Assembly (NCBI RefSeq): GCF_963678635.1
Contig: NC_087065.1
Coordinates: 69,442,956 to 69,506,955 of the forward strand
Length of the DNA: 64,000 bases
Origin: Symsagittifera roscoffensis
Taxonomy: Eukaryota > Xenacoelomorpha > Acoela > Convolutidae
Direction of reading: 5' to 3'
The translations under genes and the position numbers were made by a program. Positions 54,775 through 64,000 of this stretch are shown here, piece after piece. The notes beneath the pieces were generated by a model. That model had not been told where the DNA came from. It saw only the letters and a program-made list of their open reading frames with translations, and searched no databases. Every line of letters begins with the position of its first letter. Position 1 is the first letter of the stretch.

Positions 54775-56302
54775 TTTGGAGGGACACTTCAAGTCGGATT
54801 GTACTCAAATTTGGGATGCAGTAGCGGACGCGAAACATCCCCGCCACGAAGACGCGCTTTCAGGTGTCAAGGCCAGTCGAGCACGTCTGATGAACGAGGC
54901 TGAATCTCGGAGAAAGGAGACGACACCGAGCACCTTCACGACCAAAAAGGTTAAGACATGGCCTGACGAGGTGGTAGCCTCGAACCTCGAAGCAGAGTCG
55001 TCTAGCCCACTCAAGGTGGATTACGGCCTGGCGGCAAGGACAGCGCTGCAGAATGTCAAACAGGACCTAGCCACGAAAAAATTGGAGCAATGGGTAAGGT
55101 CGGAGCTGGAGAGCACAGATCTTCGGGAAAGTTTTAATGTTCTGGGTAAAACGACAAAAGTAGAAGACAAAGAGGAAACCAGGAAACAGGGACTAAACCT
55201 GAACGTTATATCTGGTAAGATTTTCGGCATGACAAAGGAGGGGACCAAAATAATGTCCATCATCTCAGTCGCAGGGCACCAGGTGGTCAAGAACTTGAGT
55301 GAACCATCCGAGATTACACTAGTCCACCTGGACATCTATGCCGACTACCTGAAGGAGAAAGATCCCAAACTGGACTCCAGGGCAGTGCGAGCGCTGCTCA
55401 CAACGGGAGGTCCGAGGCTGATGAAAGTGGATGGACATTATATCGATGTCCATGGCCCTTACCCGATCCTAATGAAAGTGGATGGCATCAATATCTACAC
55501 GAAAGCTCACATAACTGATGCGAACGATCAGATTGGCCGGATATACATTGGTCAAGAGGAGCTGAAGGTTAGACGGATCGGACACAACGCGATGCTCGAA
55601 CAAGATGCGGTGCATATAGGTTGCGAGGCCGATCTGGCCGCACACGTTCTGGACGTGCAAGGCAGACAACTTTCAGTAAAGGGACTGCTAGACACGGGAG
55701 AAGTGGTTAGTGTCATTCCAGTCAAAACTTGGACCGACATGGGTTTCGAGAGGTCGGATCTCATACCGACAAACATCAGGTTGGCAGCGGCCAATCAGGG
55801 AGCGATCTATGTGACTGGACGAACCCCGATCATTTCACTGCAGCTCGGAGGAAGACATCTTTGGATGAGCTTCCTAGTAGTGGAGAATTTGGACGAATCC
55901 GATCAGTTCATCTTAGGAAGGGATTTCGTTCGCAACTTTGACGTCACGATCGATCTCAATGACGGGTTGATTAGGATCGAGGATCCTGAGAGAAAGTATG
56001 AAAAGAGACCCCTCAATAAGATCTTAATTAACCAGGCCAAGGTGCCAATTTTTCTGGATCGAAAAGTTAGATTAAAACCAAACCAAGCCGTAGTAGCGAC
56101 GTTTAGGATGAGGAACTTGAATGAACTCAGCAAGGACAGACAGGTGTGTCTGGTACCAAATCCAAACAGTAAAAGCTCGGCTATTTTAGGAAGAAGCTTC
56201 TCACTCACTCAGAGCGGACTATGTGTGAGTGTGTTATTGAACACAGAAGCAACAACAGTGACAATACAGAGGGGAAAGAACTTGGCTACGCTTTGCCTTT
56301 GA
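54743..56302 (+). pseudogene. E3 second zinc knuckle, linker and protease
   Basis: 519 codons starting MKYGPRCFFC. The second knuckle is at 54761-54802. A helical linker follows, and then a domain with VISVAGHQVVKNLSEPSE that is conserved in E1. The aspartic protease has LLDTGEVVSVIPVK (DTG at 55691-55699) and FILGRDFVRNFDV. It ends at 56302 because one base is missing near 56290. E1 reads on as GKKLGYALPM where E3 reads GKNLATLCL. Role: release of the mature Gag and Pol proteins. Confidence 0.85.
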
Positions 56303-56829
56303 ACACAGACTTTCAGAGTGTGGAGAACTTGAAAAAGTTTGATGTAACTAAATGTCCATTGCATGCGAACCAAGAATGTATAATGAGGAGAGTGAATGAA
56401 TTGAAATCTTCTAGGAAATTGTTTTCAATGAAGTCGGAAACAGATGATGGGCTGTCTAGTTGTTCCAACTTTCCTGAGAGGCCGACGGAAGCAGAGTTAG
56501 CAGCGAATAAACCTGTCTTACCTGAGATAGAACATCTGAAGGGTAAAATATCAGACAAGGAACTAGATTCGCTCAGAGCGGTGCTAAATCGGAACGCAGA
56601 CGTTTTTTCGAAGCATAAGGCCGACATAGGTTGTTGTAATTTTGTAGAACACGAGATTGAGATAGAAGAGGGCTCGGTACCTCATAGGGAAGGGGCGAGA
56701 AGAATGACCCCAAACAAGTCAGAAGCGTGTAGTAAGGAGATCGAGATGTTAATGGAGCCGTCGAAGTCCCCATGGGCTTGTGGCGTGGTCATGGCGAAAA
56801 AGAAAGGGACAACTCAGATTTTGTCGTGA
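56221..56829 (+). pseudogene. E3 protease-RT junction
   Basis: This frame restores GYALPLNTDFQS after the lost base and reaches the start of RT (EHEIEIEEGSVPHREGARRM, then SPWACGVVMAKKKG). It ends at 56829 through another one-base shift at about 56815. The long N-terminal extension before RT includes LRAVLNRNADVFSKHKADIGC, the usual spacer before Ty3-type RT. Confidence 0.8.
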
Positions 56830-57655
56830 TTTCCGTTATCTGAACGCAGTGACTATAAAGGACGCATACCCGATTCCCCGCATCGATGAGAGCCTATCCA
56901 AGCTGGGAGACGCGAAGTTCTTCACGACATTGGATTTGGGCTCTGCGTTCTGGCAAGTGCCACTCAGAAAGCAAGATCGAGAGAAAACAGGCTTCGCGTG
57001 TGAGCTGGGATTGTTCCAGTGGAAGAGGATGCCATTTGGATTGTGCAACGCGACGGCCACATTCCAGCGACTGATAGCCCAGGCACTCACGAGCGTCACT
57101 AAGAAATATGGGAATCTCATCATGTGTTATGTCGATGATGTCGTGATTGCAACACCAACCTTGGAAGACCACATAGAGAGGTTGGAGGAGGTGTTTTCTT
57201 GCATGAAGCAGGCGGGTCTGAAATGTAAACCCTCTAAGTGTGAAATCCTCAGGGATTCCATAAAGTATATGAGCCGCCTGGTTGACAAACATGGAGTGAG
57301 ACCAGATCCCGAAGCGGTTGAAGCGGTGCTGACCTGGAAGGCACCTAAAACAGATAAACAGCTGATGAGTTTTCTGGGATTCGCAAATTATTATCGAGAG
57401 TTCATCAAGGGGTATGCTGACAAAATATACCCCATGCAGAGGTTGATGAGAAACAAGGGCAAAAAGTTCACCTGGACTGATGAGGCACAAGTTTCATTTG
57501 AAAACATCAAACGTGAACTTTGCGAGGCACCGTCCTCGGCATGCCAACAGAAAAGGGGATGTTCGTGCTGGACACGGATGCATCAGTGGTTGCGATATCG
57601 GGCATACTTCACCAGGAGCAGGAGTGGAACGGGAGAACGGTTCTTCGTCCGATAG
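56780..57655 (+). pseudogene. E3 reverse transcriptase
   Basis: All main Ty3-type motifs are visible: FRYLNAVTIKDAYPIPRIDE, FTTLDLGSAFWQVPL (motif A), MPFGLCNATATFQRL (motif B), YVDDVVIA (motif C, 57128-57139), KCEILRDSIKYMSRLVDKHG and FLGFANYYREFIKGY. The active-site aspartates are intact. The frame breaks near 57535, where CEAP is followed by shifted sequence. Confidence 0.9.
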
Positions 57656-58773
57656 CCTACGGGAGTAAAGTCCTGAGTGATACTGAAATGAAGTACGGCT
57701 CACCAAAAGCGGAGATGTTTGCGGTGATCACTTTCGTGGAAAAATACAGGGCCTACTTGGGGAGTGCTCCCTTCAAGTTACGTGTGGATAACCGTGCCCT
57801 TGCCTGGCTGAAAACCTATTCGATGGACCAAAGCTATATTGGTCGTTGGATCGTGCGCCTGGATGGATACCACATGATCATAGAGCACCGTACTCGTGAC
57901 AAACACCAGAACGCAGATAGCCTCAGTAAAAAGACAGAATTTTATGAGCGCCTCGAGGATAAGCAGGCTAACCAATCAGAGATCAAAGACGGGTTTTCCT
58001 TTCTGGACAAAGAAACCTACGACGAACTGCCACTTACTAGGTGGTTAGACAAGTCAGGGCATCCAATACCCGGACACCCTGACCTTCCAGTGGAGACGGC
58101 CGCGGAGATAAAGCTTTTAGCCAGAGGCGAGCCCGTTCCGTTGGATCTGCTAGTTCGATCCAACTTGGTGCAGCAAGAACTTACCAGATTAGGTATAAAC
58201 AGCATGGCTCTATTGAACAGGACGGTGAACGTGGCGCCGGACGTCATGGGAAAACTCCGTGACTTGTTGGACAGGGAAGTGGATAGGCATGATCGTGAAT
58301 GGATGAAGACCATGCAGCGGTTGACTGTCACCGAGAGAACAGAGAAGAGGCCAGTATCCATTCGCAGCCGAGGCGTTGAACGGGATTGCAGGTCAATTGT
58401 CAACCAGCTGGTGAGCTCGATGCCGAAGGAGGTCTTGTTGAGAACTTCGTTCACTGAATATGGAACACTGAATCAGAACCAAACTACTGAGGAAGTCAGG
58501 ATCAGGTCGAAATCTAGCTTCACGAGGAGAGTGCACTTCACGGATGCAAAAGAGGAATACGAGCCGAGCCCAGATTGTTCGTCCGTGGACGAGGCAATGT
58601 CCGGGGAGTCTGATACCTTCGAGCCAGTCAAGGACGACTCGTCTGAGGAGTCGGACACCTTTGAGCCCGTGCAGGACGACTTGTCCGGGGAGAGGTTGAC
58701 TAGACCACCTAGGGGCAGAATTTTGTCCGGGGAGTCGGGTTCAAAGAAACATCTCAGACAACTTGGAGTATGA
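57520..58773 (+). pseudogene. E3 RNase H and tether/linker
   Basis: RNase H residues: FVLDTDAS (D), KAEMFAV (E), LRVDNRAL (D) and NADSLS (D) are all present (57565-57930). An acidic, repetitive linker follows, including two SGESDTFEPVKDD-like repeats (58590-58690). It ends at a one-base shift near 58770. Confidence 0.85.
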
Positions 58774-59629
58774 TGTTGGGAAATCAGTCGACTCAAGTGT
58801 TGACTCGAGGCCCCAGTCCTGGGACAACACGTCTGAAACAACTTCCAATTCCGATATGTCAGAGATCGCAATCCACTCCTTATTGGTAGACTGGAAGCAG
58901 CGTGGGCTGGACCGAGAAACACATCAGGATCCAGACAGGGACAGATACACCTCAGATGAAGAGGGCACTGTGGTGGATAATGCCGCAGACGAGCTCGAGC
59001 TGATAGCAGTTTCGAAACGCCCAACCAGATTGCTGCCACATGGTACGGTCGTCCGTACCAATCTGGAACCATCTGTGCAGGAAGCGACGCCTTTGAAAAA
59101 GATATGGTGTGTCAAGTTGATGGACGATGCTCATGCTCCGGAGATAATGAGTGGGCAAATGAACGTGGTAAAGACGTATTTGAAAGCCAGATACAGGCTG
59201 TCGGATCTCCTAAGGGCTCAACGAAATGATAGAATGACGAGCAGTATGAAGAGATCGATCGAGAATGGAGCACCTGACAAGGGAGACTTGGAAGAAGACA
59301 GCTACAAGATCTTGAAGCAATTCTACCTGAAGCGAAACGACTTGTTGTACCTGAATAAGGACGGAATCGTTGCATGCAAGCGAAAAGAGGAGGACAAGGT
59401 CCTCTATAAATACAATTCAATAGTGTTACCACAGTTGTACCAGACCGAATTGCTCTTTCGCTCACATGATCAGATGGGCCATCAAGGCGTGGACAAAGTG
59501 TATAACAGGATACAGAAACGATTCGAATGGCCGGGATTGAAAAAGGCTTGTGAGAAGTGGATTGCCGTATGCCTGTCATGTCAACAGGCGAAGGATCCCA
59601 GAAAACTAAGGTTCCCCTACAGTCAATAG
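58763..59629 (+). pseudogene. E3 linker and integrase zinc-binding domain
   Basis: The frame continues the Ser/Asp-rich linker. It then shows SHDQMGHQGVDKVYNRIQKRF and AVCLSCQQAK, the H-x4-H ... C-x2-C zinc-binding site of Ty3-type integrase (59455-59590). A one-base shift near 59600 puts the catalytic core in the next frame. Confidence 0.85.
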
Positions 59630-60035
59630 AGTCGTCAGGTTTCAACGAAGTGGTGCAAATTGATCATCAGAAAATCTGCATGACAGCAACGGGCTATAAT
59701 CAGGTGCTGGTAATGATCGACCATTTTACGAAGTATGCGGAAGCAGCACCCTGTATGACAGCATCGACGGAAGAAACATGTGATCATTTGATAAATGTGT
59801 GGATAGCGAGGCATGGCTGCCCCGGTCGCAGGTAGCGCAGGCCCACTCGACCACTTATCACCCGCAAACGAATGGCCTAGTCGAGAGGCAAAACCGCACA
59901 CTGGTATCCATGCTGAGAGTCTACTGCTCGCGTTACATGGATGACTGGGACAAGCACTTGCCGCAAGTGATGGGTGCTTACAACAGCACGGAGCATTCCA
60001 CCACGGGAATAAGTCCGCACATGATGTTAAGTTAA
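59557..60035 (+). pseudogene. E3 integrase catalytic core, deleted
   Basis: Piece 1 (59557-59835) has EVVQIDHQKIC with the first Asp and VLVMIDHFTKYAEAAPC. It stops at WIARHGCPGRR. Piece 2 (59799-60035) picks up at QVAQAHSTTYHPQTNGLVERQNR with the catalytic Glu. The stretch between them that carries the second catalytic Asp is missing (roughly 30 residues) and the frame shifts. Integrase is therefore inactive. A further one-base shift lies near 60035. Confidence 0.85.
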
Positions 60036-60058
60036 CGGGTCATGAAAAAGCGCTCCCG

Positions 60059-61753
60059 TTGACGTTTTTCTACCCTGAATATGAGGGGAAGAGGACAGCA
60101 CCGCAAACGTACGTGCGGGATGTTATTAGAAGACAGCAGGACCTCAATGACTTATGCAGGAGGAATACGCAACAGGCGCAGATTAGACAAAAAAGGAGGT
60201 TTGACAAAAGGACAGCTGATGCGAAGGCCTACTCAGTTGGTGACTACGTCTGGGTGTTCCAGGAAGTGGTTCCACCAAAAGGAACCAAGAAATTATTAAA
60301 GAAATGACGTGGTCCATTTCAGATAACAGAGGTGCACCAAGGAGGTCGTTTTTATCGATTGAGCACTGGAAGAGCAGCTCATTACGAGAATATCAAACCA
60401 CACAATGCCTCGTCAGAGGATTGGTGCATCCCAGCGGACATGCAAGAGGGAGACTATTTGAAAGTGGATCCTGCTTGTGAAGTGAATGAAAGGGGTACTC
60501 GCGACAAGAACGACGGGAATGAGGTGGTGGACGATTGCGATCTACCACTGGATCTCGAGTTCACCGAGCGAGTAGAGGTGGACGATGAAACTCTACCTTA
60601 TGCCGAAGAAGACTGGGACTGCCCGCAACAAACCGAAATTGACAAAGGAATACAGCCTGACTTTCCTCTCACTATGGAAACACGCCAAAGCAAGAGAGGA
60701 AAAAACCAGAAGAAATACAATCCGCACGGCGAGGACTTCGTTGTAGACAGGATAGTAGTAAGTGATGTCATAGACTCGCTGGTGGTACTGGACGAAGTGG
60801 CGATGCTAGAAGAAATCGACCTTGTGAACGATATGGATCAAGATTGGATCGACGATCGATCAGAACCGGAAGTAGAGTTCGAACCAGAAGCGGAACAGAC
60901 TCATGAGCAAGAACTAACGAACTTGCGCGTACTCGAATGGCTGCATGATCTGCCGAGAGATCCAAAAGAGACGATCCTGACGATTCAGGACGTCGATAAA
61001 GACGGCGTCAAATACATCAGTCATGACAATACCGAGTCCAACTGGGTCGCCCCAGATGGTCCTCTACGTGTTCCACAATCCAACCTCGATCTCCTAGACT
61101 CTGGGCGATCGACGGGGACGTCGATGGATATTTTTGTCCGGGGAGTGGGGGTAGGACTCACCCACACCGAAAATCTGATAATAAAAAAATTGAAATCGGC
61201 AAGAGAAACCGGAGAACTAGAGACAGAGGGCGAGAATGCTAAAAAACCACCTTTTGGACGAATCTTTGAATCGTATTTTAATCTACCGAACCATTATTCG
61301 AACAATATCGTCATAACGGACAGCGATTTCATACTCACGGAACGCACGTGCGCCATAGCGATAACCGCGGACGTAAGCTTCAAAACAGCACTAGCGGCTG
61401 ACTTCAAAAGAGAGTATAAAAATATCGAGTTTTTGTGGAAACAGAGGCCTGGTGTGGGAGGGATGATAGCGCTTCCCCCTGTAGCATCACAGATACCAGG
61501 GAAATATTTGTGTTTCCTGGTTACCAAGGCCACTGATAGGCAACACGTAGATCCAAAGAGCTTGGTATTGGCCTTGACTCGACTTAGGGATTTTTCGGTT
61601 GAGAGAGGAGTGACCTCTCTCTCGTTGCCAGTATACGATCCTAATAGGGGAAAGCTACATCCGAGAGAGTTGTACGCACTTGTACATGTGATATTTTCAG
61701 AGACTGACATAGAAGTTTACTTACATAAAAAAAACTATCTGAGCATATGCTAA
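60059..61753 (+). pseudogene. E3 integrase C-terminus, acidic linker and macrodomain-like tail
   Basis: One frame except for TGA at 60305-60307, which replaces the Trp of the GPY/F-type motif (KK-stop-RGPFQITEV). The GPF module is at 60240-60400. A long acidic linker follows. The last ~150 residues (61290-61741) look like a macrodomain of the TARG1/ALC1-like type: an ITADVSFKTALAADFKREY helix, PGVGGMIAL, KYLCFLVTKATDR, LTRLRDFSVERGVTSLSLPVYDP and FSETDIEVYLH, in the order of the fold. The glycine-rich loop (usually I/VGCG) reads VYDPNRG, so ADP-ribose hydrolysis is uncertain. Confidence 0.75.
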
Positions 61754-62225
61754 GAAATGCGCTCGGCGATAAGTGGTTTTTATTAAGTTATTCGACAGGA
61801 ATTAGAGTCAAGTTTAGGTTAGGTTAGGTTTTAGGTACAGTATTAGGGATTATGTTTTTATGTGATAGTGTAGGTGTGTGATGTTTATGTGTTTATGTTA
61901 TGTTATTGTTATGATATGTTTTGTGTCTGTGTCATAAAAGACCTGGGGCACTCCAGGTCATCAAGGTGACAGCGCACATTCGTGCTACTCTGACAAAGGT
62001 AAAGGTGGACGATCCACCTTGGTGCTAAATTTTTAAATCAGAATTGAAAAAAAAAATTTCAATGGAGAGTTTTAAAGAATTGAATGATGTTGTATCCAAA
62101 AATGATGGTACTAAGTCGCGACTTGTTTTTTAGATCTTGATTGATCGAAGATTGTTTATTGAATCCATTGAATCGAAACGACACAAGAAGACACTACACG
62201 ACAGCAAGAATCAACACGATAAGAA
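61754..62225 (+). other. Intergenic region with two hairpins
   Basis: No gene. Hairpin 1: arms GACCTGG/CCAGGTC at 61940-61959 (7 bp stem, loop of six). Hairpin 2: arms AAGGTGGA/TCCACCTT at 62002-62020 (8 bp stem, 3 nt loop). Between them lies GGTGACAGCGCAC. A GTTAGGTTAGGTT run (61816-61832) is too short to be telomeric. Confidence 0.65.
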
Positions 62226-64000
62226 ATGGGTGACACGAACGAACTCATGGAATTCCTCTCAGCGAGTCTAGGAGCGACTCTAGACGAGATCTATCAGCGG
62301 CTGATCGATTGTGATTTCACACGAGAAGACCCGGGGTTGGCGATGTTTGTGGTCGCGCTCCTTAATGCACTAGGACGAGAGGGTCGAGGGAATCGCCCTA
62401 CGGAGGTCGTGTTGATGTTGGCCTTCGGTGAGTCCGGGACCGCCGAGAGAGGCCGAAACCGACTGATGAGATGGAGGCGTGGAGAAATGTCTGGCCACGA
62501 CCTGGCTCGTGAGCTAGGACTAGGTGAGCAGAGGGACCACCGGCTAGGTGAGATGCCCTTACCAGTCCAACCGGCGCAGCCACTCATCGGAGCGAAGAGA
62601 CAACGTGATGGGCCAGGCCCGTCACATTCGGTCGACTCTCCTACAGCTGCTCCTCCTTTGAAGAAAGTGAGGGTGAGTGAGATAGAGATCCAGACGTCGG
62701 AGACGATCGAGACGCTGGAAAAGAAGGAGAAAGATCAGAGCGAGCTGTGCGCCAAACTCCAGGAGTATAGGGCAATAGCTCGAGAAAGAGACGAATGGAA
62801 GAAGAAATACGAAGATCTTCAGGTGGCTTATAAGGAGGATGAAATCAAACACCTGAAGGAGCTGTATATGGCGAAGGTGGGCCAAGTGTCACCGGAAGTC
62901 CTGGCGAGCATGAGATCCTCGGAGGGATCCAACGACACACGCCCCGGGACAACAGCTCAGGAGCTGTGTGTATCGAGAGGGACCGATGTTCTGGATTTGC
63001 GTGCATCGAGAGAGCCCGAGGCTCCTCAGCAGACACGACCGTCTGCTTCTAGTCAAAGGTTCACGATACCAGACCCTTCTGACACTTACCTCGCCCCTCA
63101 GTTCCAAGAACCGTTCAACCAAGTGGCCCGAGCGACAATGGAGGAGATCAACCGGACCACTGGACGGACATTGGGTAGGATCGTTCCTTCCCAGCGTCGT
63201 GATCAGTCATCAAATAGCTCGGAGCGAGCACCCCACACAATAGTGCCCTCTGGGACTGCGCATGGGAGAACATATCAAAAGTCCCGCGTGGTAGATATCA
63301 GGAAGAACCTGATGACACGGCACCAGTTCACGCAAGTAGCTGCAGAGCATCCTCGAGCTTGCCTGAATGACATGAGCTGGAACCCCGCTACGAGCGACCA
63401 GGTGATTCCCCCAGGGAGTCGCCACCTGATCATAGGAGACAGTTTGGTGAGGGATCTGAATGAGATTTTTGTCTATGGTCAGACAACCACCTTGTCCTTT
63501 GGAGGAGCTTCAGTGGCTCAGGTCATCAAGATGATGGAATTCCAAAGCGAGGATCACCTGGATACACTGGTGATAATGCTAGGAACTAATGACGTCTCGA
63601 GAACCCCAGTGACCCCCGAGTGCAAGTGGGAGCCTCTGCTGGTATGCCTCCTGAATGAACTGAAGGAGAAGTACAGGCCCAGGTTTGTGGTACTGTGCAC
63701 GATACCACAAAACCCGCTGATGGGCACCACAGTGGCACATTTCATGAACGGCAACGTGACACGGTGGAATGAAATGATCCGTAATCTGGTGAGAAGCAAC
63801 CCTGGCGAGTTGCGACTTCTGGATATCGAAAACACGCTGCGCATGATTGATCATGTTGCGCTTACCAAAGATGGGATACATTTCAACACCCAACGAGGGA
63901 GACACTGGATGAATGATATATTTCAGACGCAATTGAGAGAAATGGAGCAGGAGTCGAGGGCGACCAGTTCTCTGGCTCGGACCAGTTCAACGACCGGAGG
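62226..64000 (+). CDS. SGNH/GDSL hydrolase ORF with coiled coil, intact, open to window edge
   Basis: 591 codons from ATG 62226 with no stop. Residues 1-110: a helical domain with no known match. About 155-220: a coiled-coil-like charged region (KKEKDQSELCAKLQEYRAIA). About 395-580: an SGNH-hydrolase fold with all four blocks, GDSL (nucleophile Ser406), GGAS (Gly427), GTND (Asn455) and DGIH (Asp549, His552). It should be an esterase/acetylhydrolase, perhaps acting on an acylated carbohydrate or lipid. SGNH modules are known in ORF1 of some CR1-type elements. Here it follows a Ty3-type pol. The start follows a leader with hairpins. Whether it continues to a 3' LTR cannot be seen. Confidence 0.85.
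   Translation, partial: MGDTNELMEFLSASLGATLDEIYQRLIDCDFTREDPGLAMFVVALLNALGREGRGNRPTEVVLMLAFGESGTAERGRNRLMRWRRGEMSGHDLARELGLGEQRDHRLGEMPLPVQPAQPLIGAKRQRDGPGPSHSVDSPTAAPPLKKVRVSEIEIQTSETIETLEKKEKDQSELCAKLQEYRAIARERDEWKKKYEDLQVAYKEDEIKHLKELYMAKVGQVSPEVLASMRSSEGSNDTRPGTTAQELCVSRGTDVLDLRASREPEAPQQTRPSASSQRFTIPDPSDTYLAPQFQEPFNQVARATMEEINRTTGRTLGRIVPSQRRDQSSNSSERAPHTIVPSGTAHGRTYQKSRVVDIRKNLMTRHQFTQVAAEHPRACLNDMSWNPATSDQVIPPGSRHLIIGDSLVRDLNEIFVYGQTTTLSFGGASVAQVIKMMEFQSEDHLDTLVIMLGTNDVSRTPVTPECKWEPLLVCLLNELKEKYRPRFVVLCTIPQNPLMGTTVAHFMNGNVTRWNEMIRNLVRSNPGELRLLDIENTLRMIDHVALTKDGIHFNTQRGRHWMNDIFQTQLREMEQESRATSSLARTSSTTG

Larger units (their letters stand above)
48399..64000 (+). mobile_element. E3: Ty3/gypsy-type LTR element, truncated by window edge
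   Basis: In order: 5' LTR (48399-49283), primer site (49296-49310), leader (to 52422), gag, protease, RT, RNase H, integrase with zinc finger and GPF module, acidic linker, macrodomain-like module (to 61753), intergenic region with hairpins, then an ORF with an SGNH hydrolase domain (62226 onward). No 3' LTR is seen before 64000, so I infer, but cannot prove, that the SGNH ORF is inside E3. Gag-pol carries about eight frame breaks and one deletion in integrase, so this copy cannot move by itself. Confidence 0.8.

Noticed and set aside
56280-60310. Programmed frameshifting in E3 pol
   Set aside because: Too many shifts, at places that differ from E1, without shared slippery sites. Mutation or sequencing error is simpler.
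61812-61840. TTAGGT repeats resembling telomere sequence
   Set aside because: Only three units, degenerate and isolated.
1-64000. CRISPR arrays, rRNA, tRNA genes, prophage or bacterial operons
   Set aside because: No regularly spaced short direct repeats with unique spacers, and no recognisable RNA gene cores. The repeats present are minisatellites and retroelements.

Overview
This 64 kb window looks like transposable-element-rich DNA from an invertebrate animal genome. I see no ribosomal RNA, tRNA or bacterial-type operon, and no host gene I can support. Nearly everything recognisable belongs to retroelements: a Penelope-like element with a C-terminal GIY-YIG nuclease, CR1/Jockey-type and restriction-like-endonuclease (RLE) non-LTR elements, a copia remnant, and Ty3/gypsy-type LTR elements. 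The species cannot be named from the sequence.

Layout. (1) 1-8868, minus strand: element E1, the 5' part of a Ty3-type element (5' LTR 7958-8868, primer site 7931-7945, a 3.8 kb leader, then gag-protease running off the left edge). (2) 9180-12784, minus strand: a decayed Penelope-like element, split by a solo LTR at 9920-10799 and followed by a leader scrap of an E2-type element. (3) 12.84-21.8 kb and 26.34-37.96 kb (continuing at 47.40-47.64 kb): two copies of one segmental duplication. Each holds a conserved 187-codon ORF, LTR-family pieces in both orientations, a 1.36 kb tandem array, and the RT part of one dead CR1-like element. (4) 21.8-25.2 kb, between the copies: a copia-like remnant (gag, protease and RNase H, but no RT or integrase) with an RLE-type non-LTR element inserted in it. 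(5) 37964-47396, plus strand: element E2, complete with two ~900 bp LTRs that are about 98-99% identical by eye. It is inserted in the second CR1 copy, and the first CR1 copy preserves the empty site. E2 carries a Ty3-type gag followed by an unrecognised ORF instead of protease/RT/integrase. (6) 48399 to the right edge, plus strand: element E3, with 5' LTR, 3.1 kb leader, gag, protease, RT, RNase H, integrase, a C-terminal macrodomain-like module (about 61290-61741), then a separate intact ORF with a full SGNH/GDSL hydrolase domain (62226 to beyond 64000).

E1, E2 and E3 are one family. Their LTRs start TGTG and end TTACA, contain the same small hairpin, and are followed about 12 nt later by the same putative primer-binding site (TGGCGCTCCTGGGTG). 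All have unusually long leaders (2.6-3.8 kb) filled with short repeats, and their Gags share a capsid-like core and two CCHC knuckles. Most reading frames in E3 pol and E2 are broken by single-base shifts or stops, while E1 gag-protease and the E3 SGNH ORF stay open over long distances. The best candidates for something new are the Ty3-type pol with a macrodomain-like tail, the neighbouring SGNH ORF, and the pol-less E2 with its unknown second ORF.
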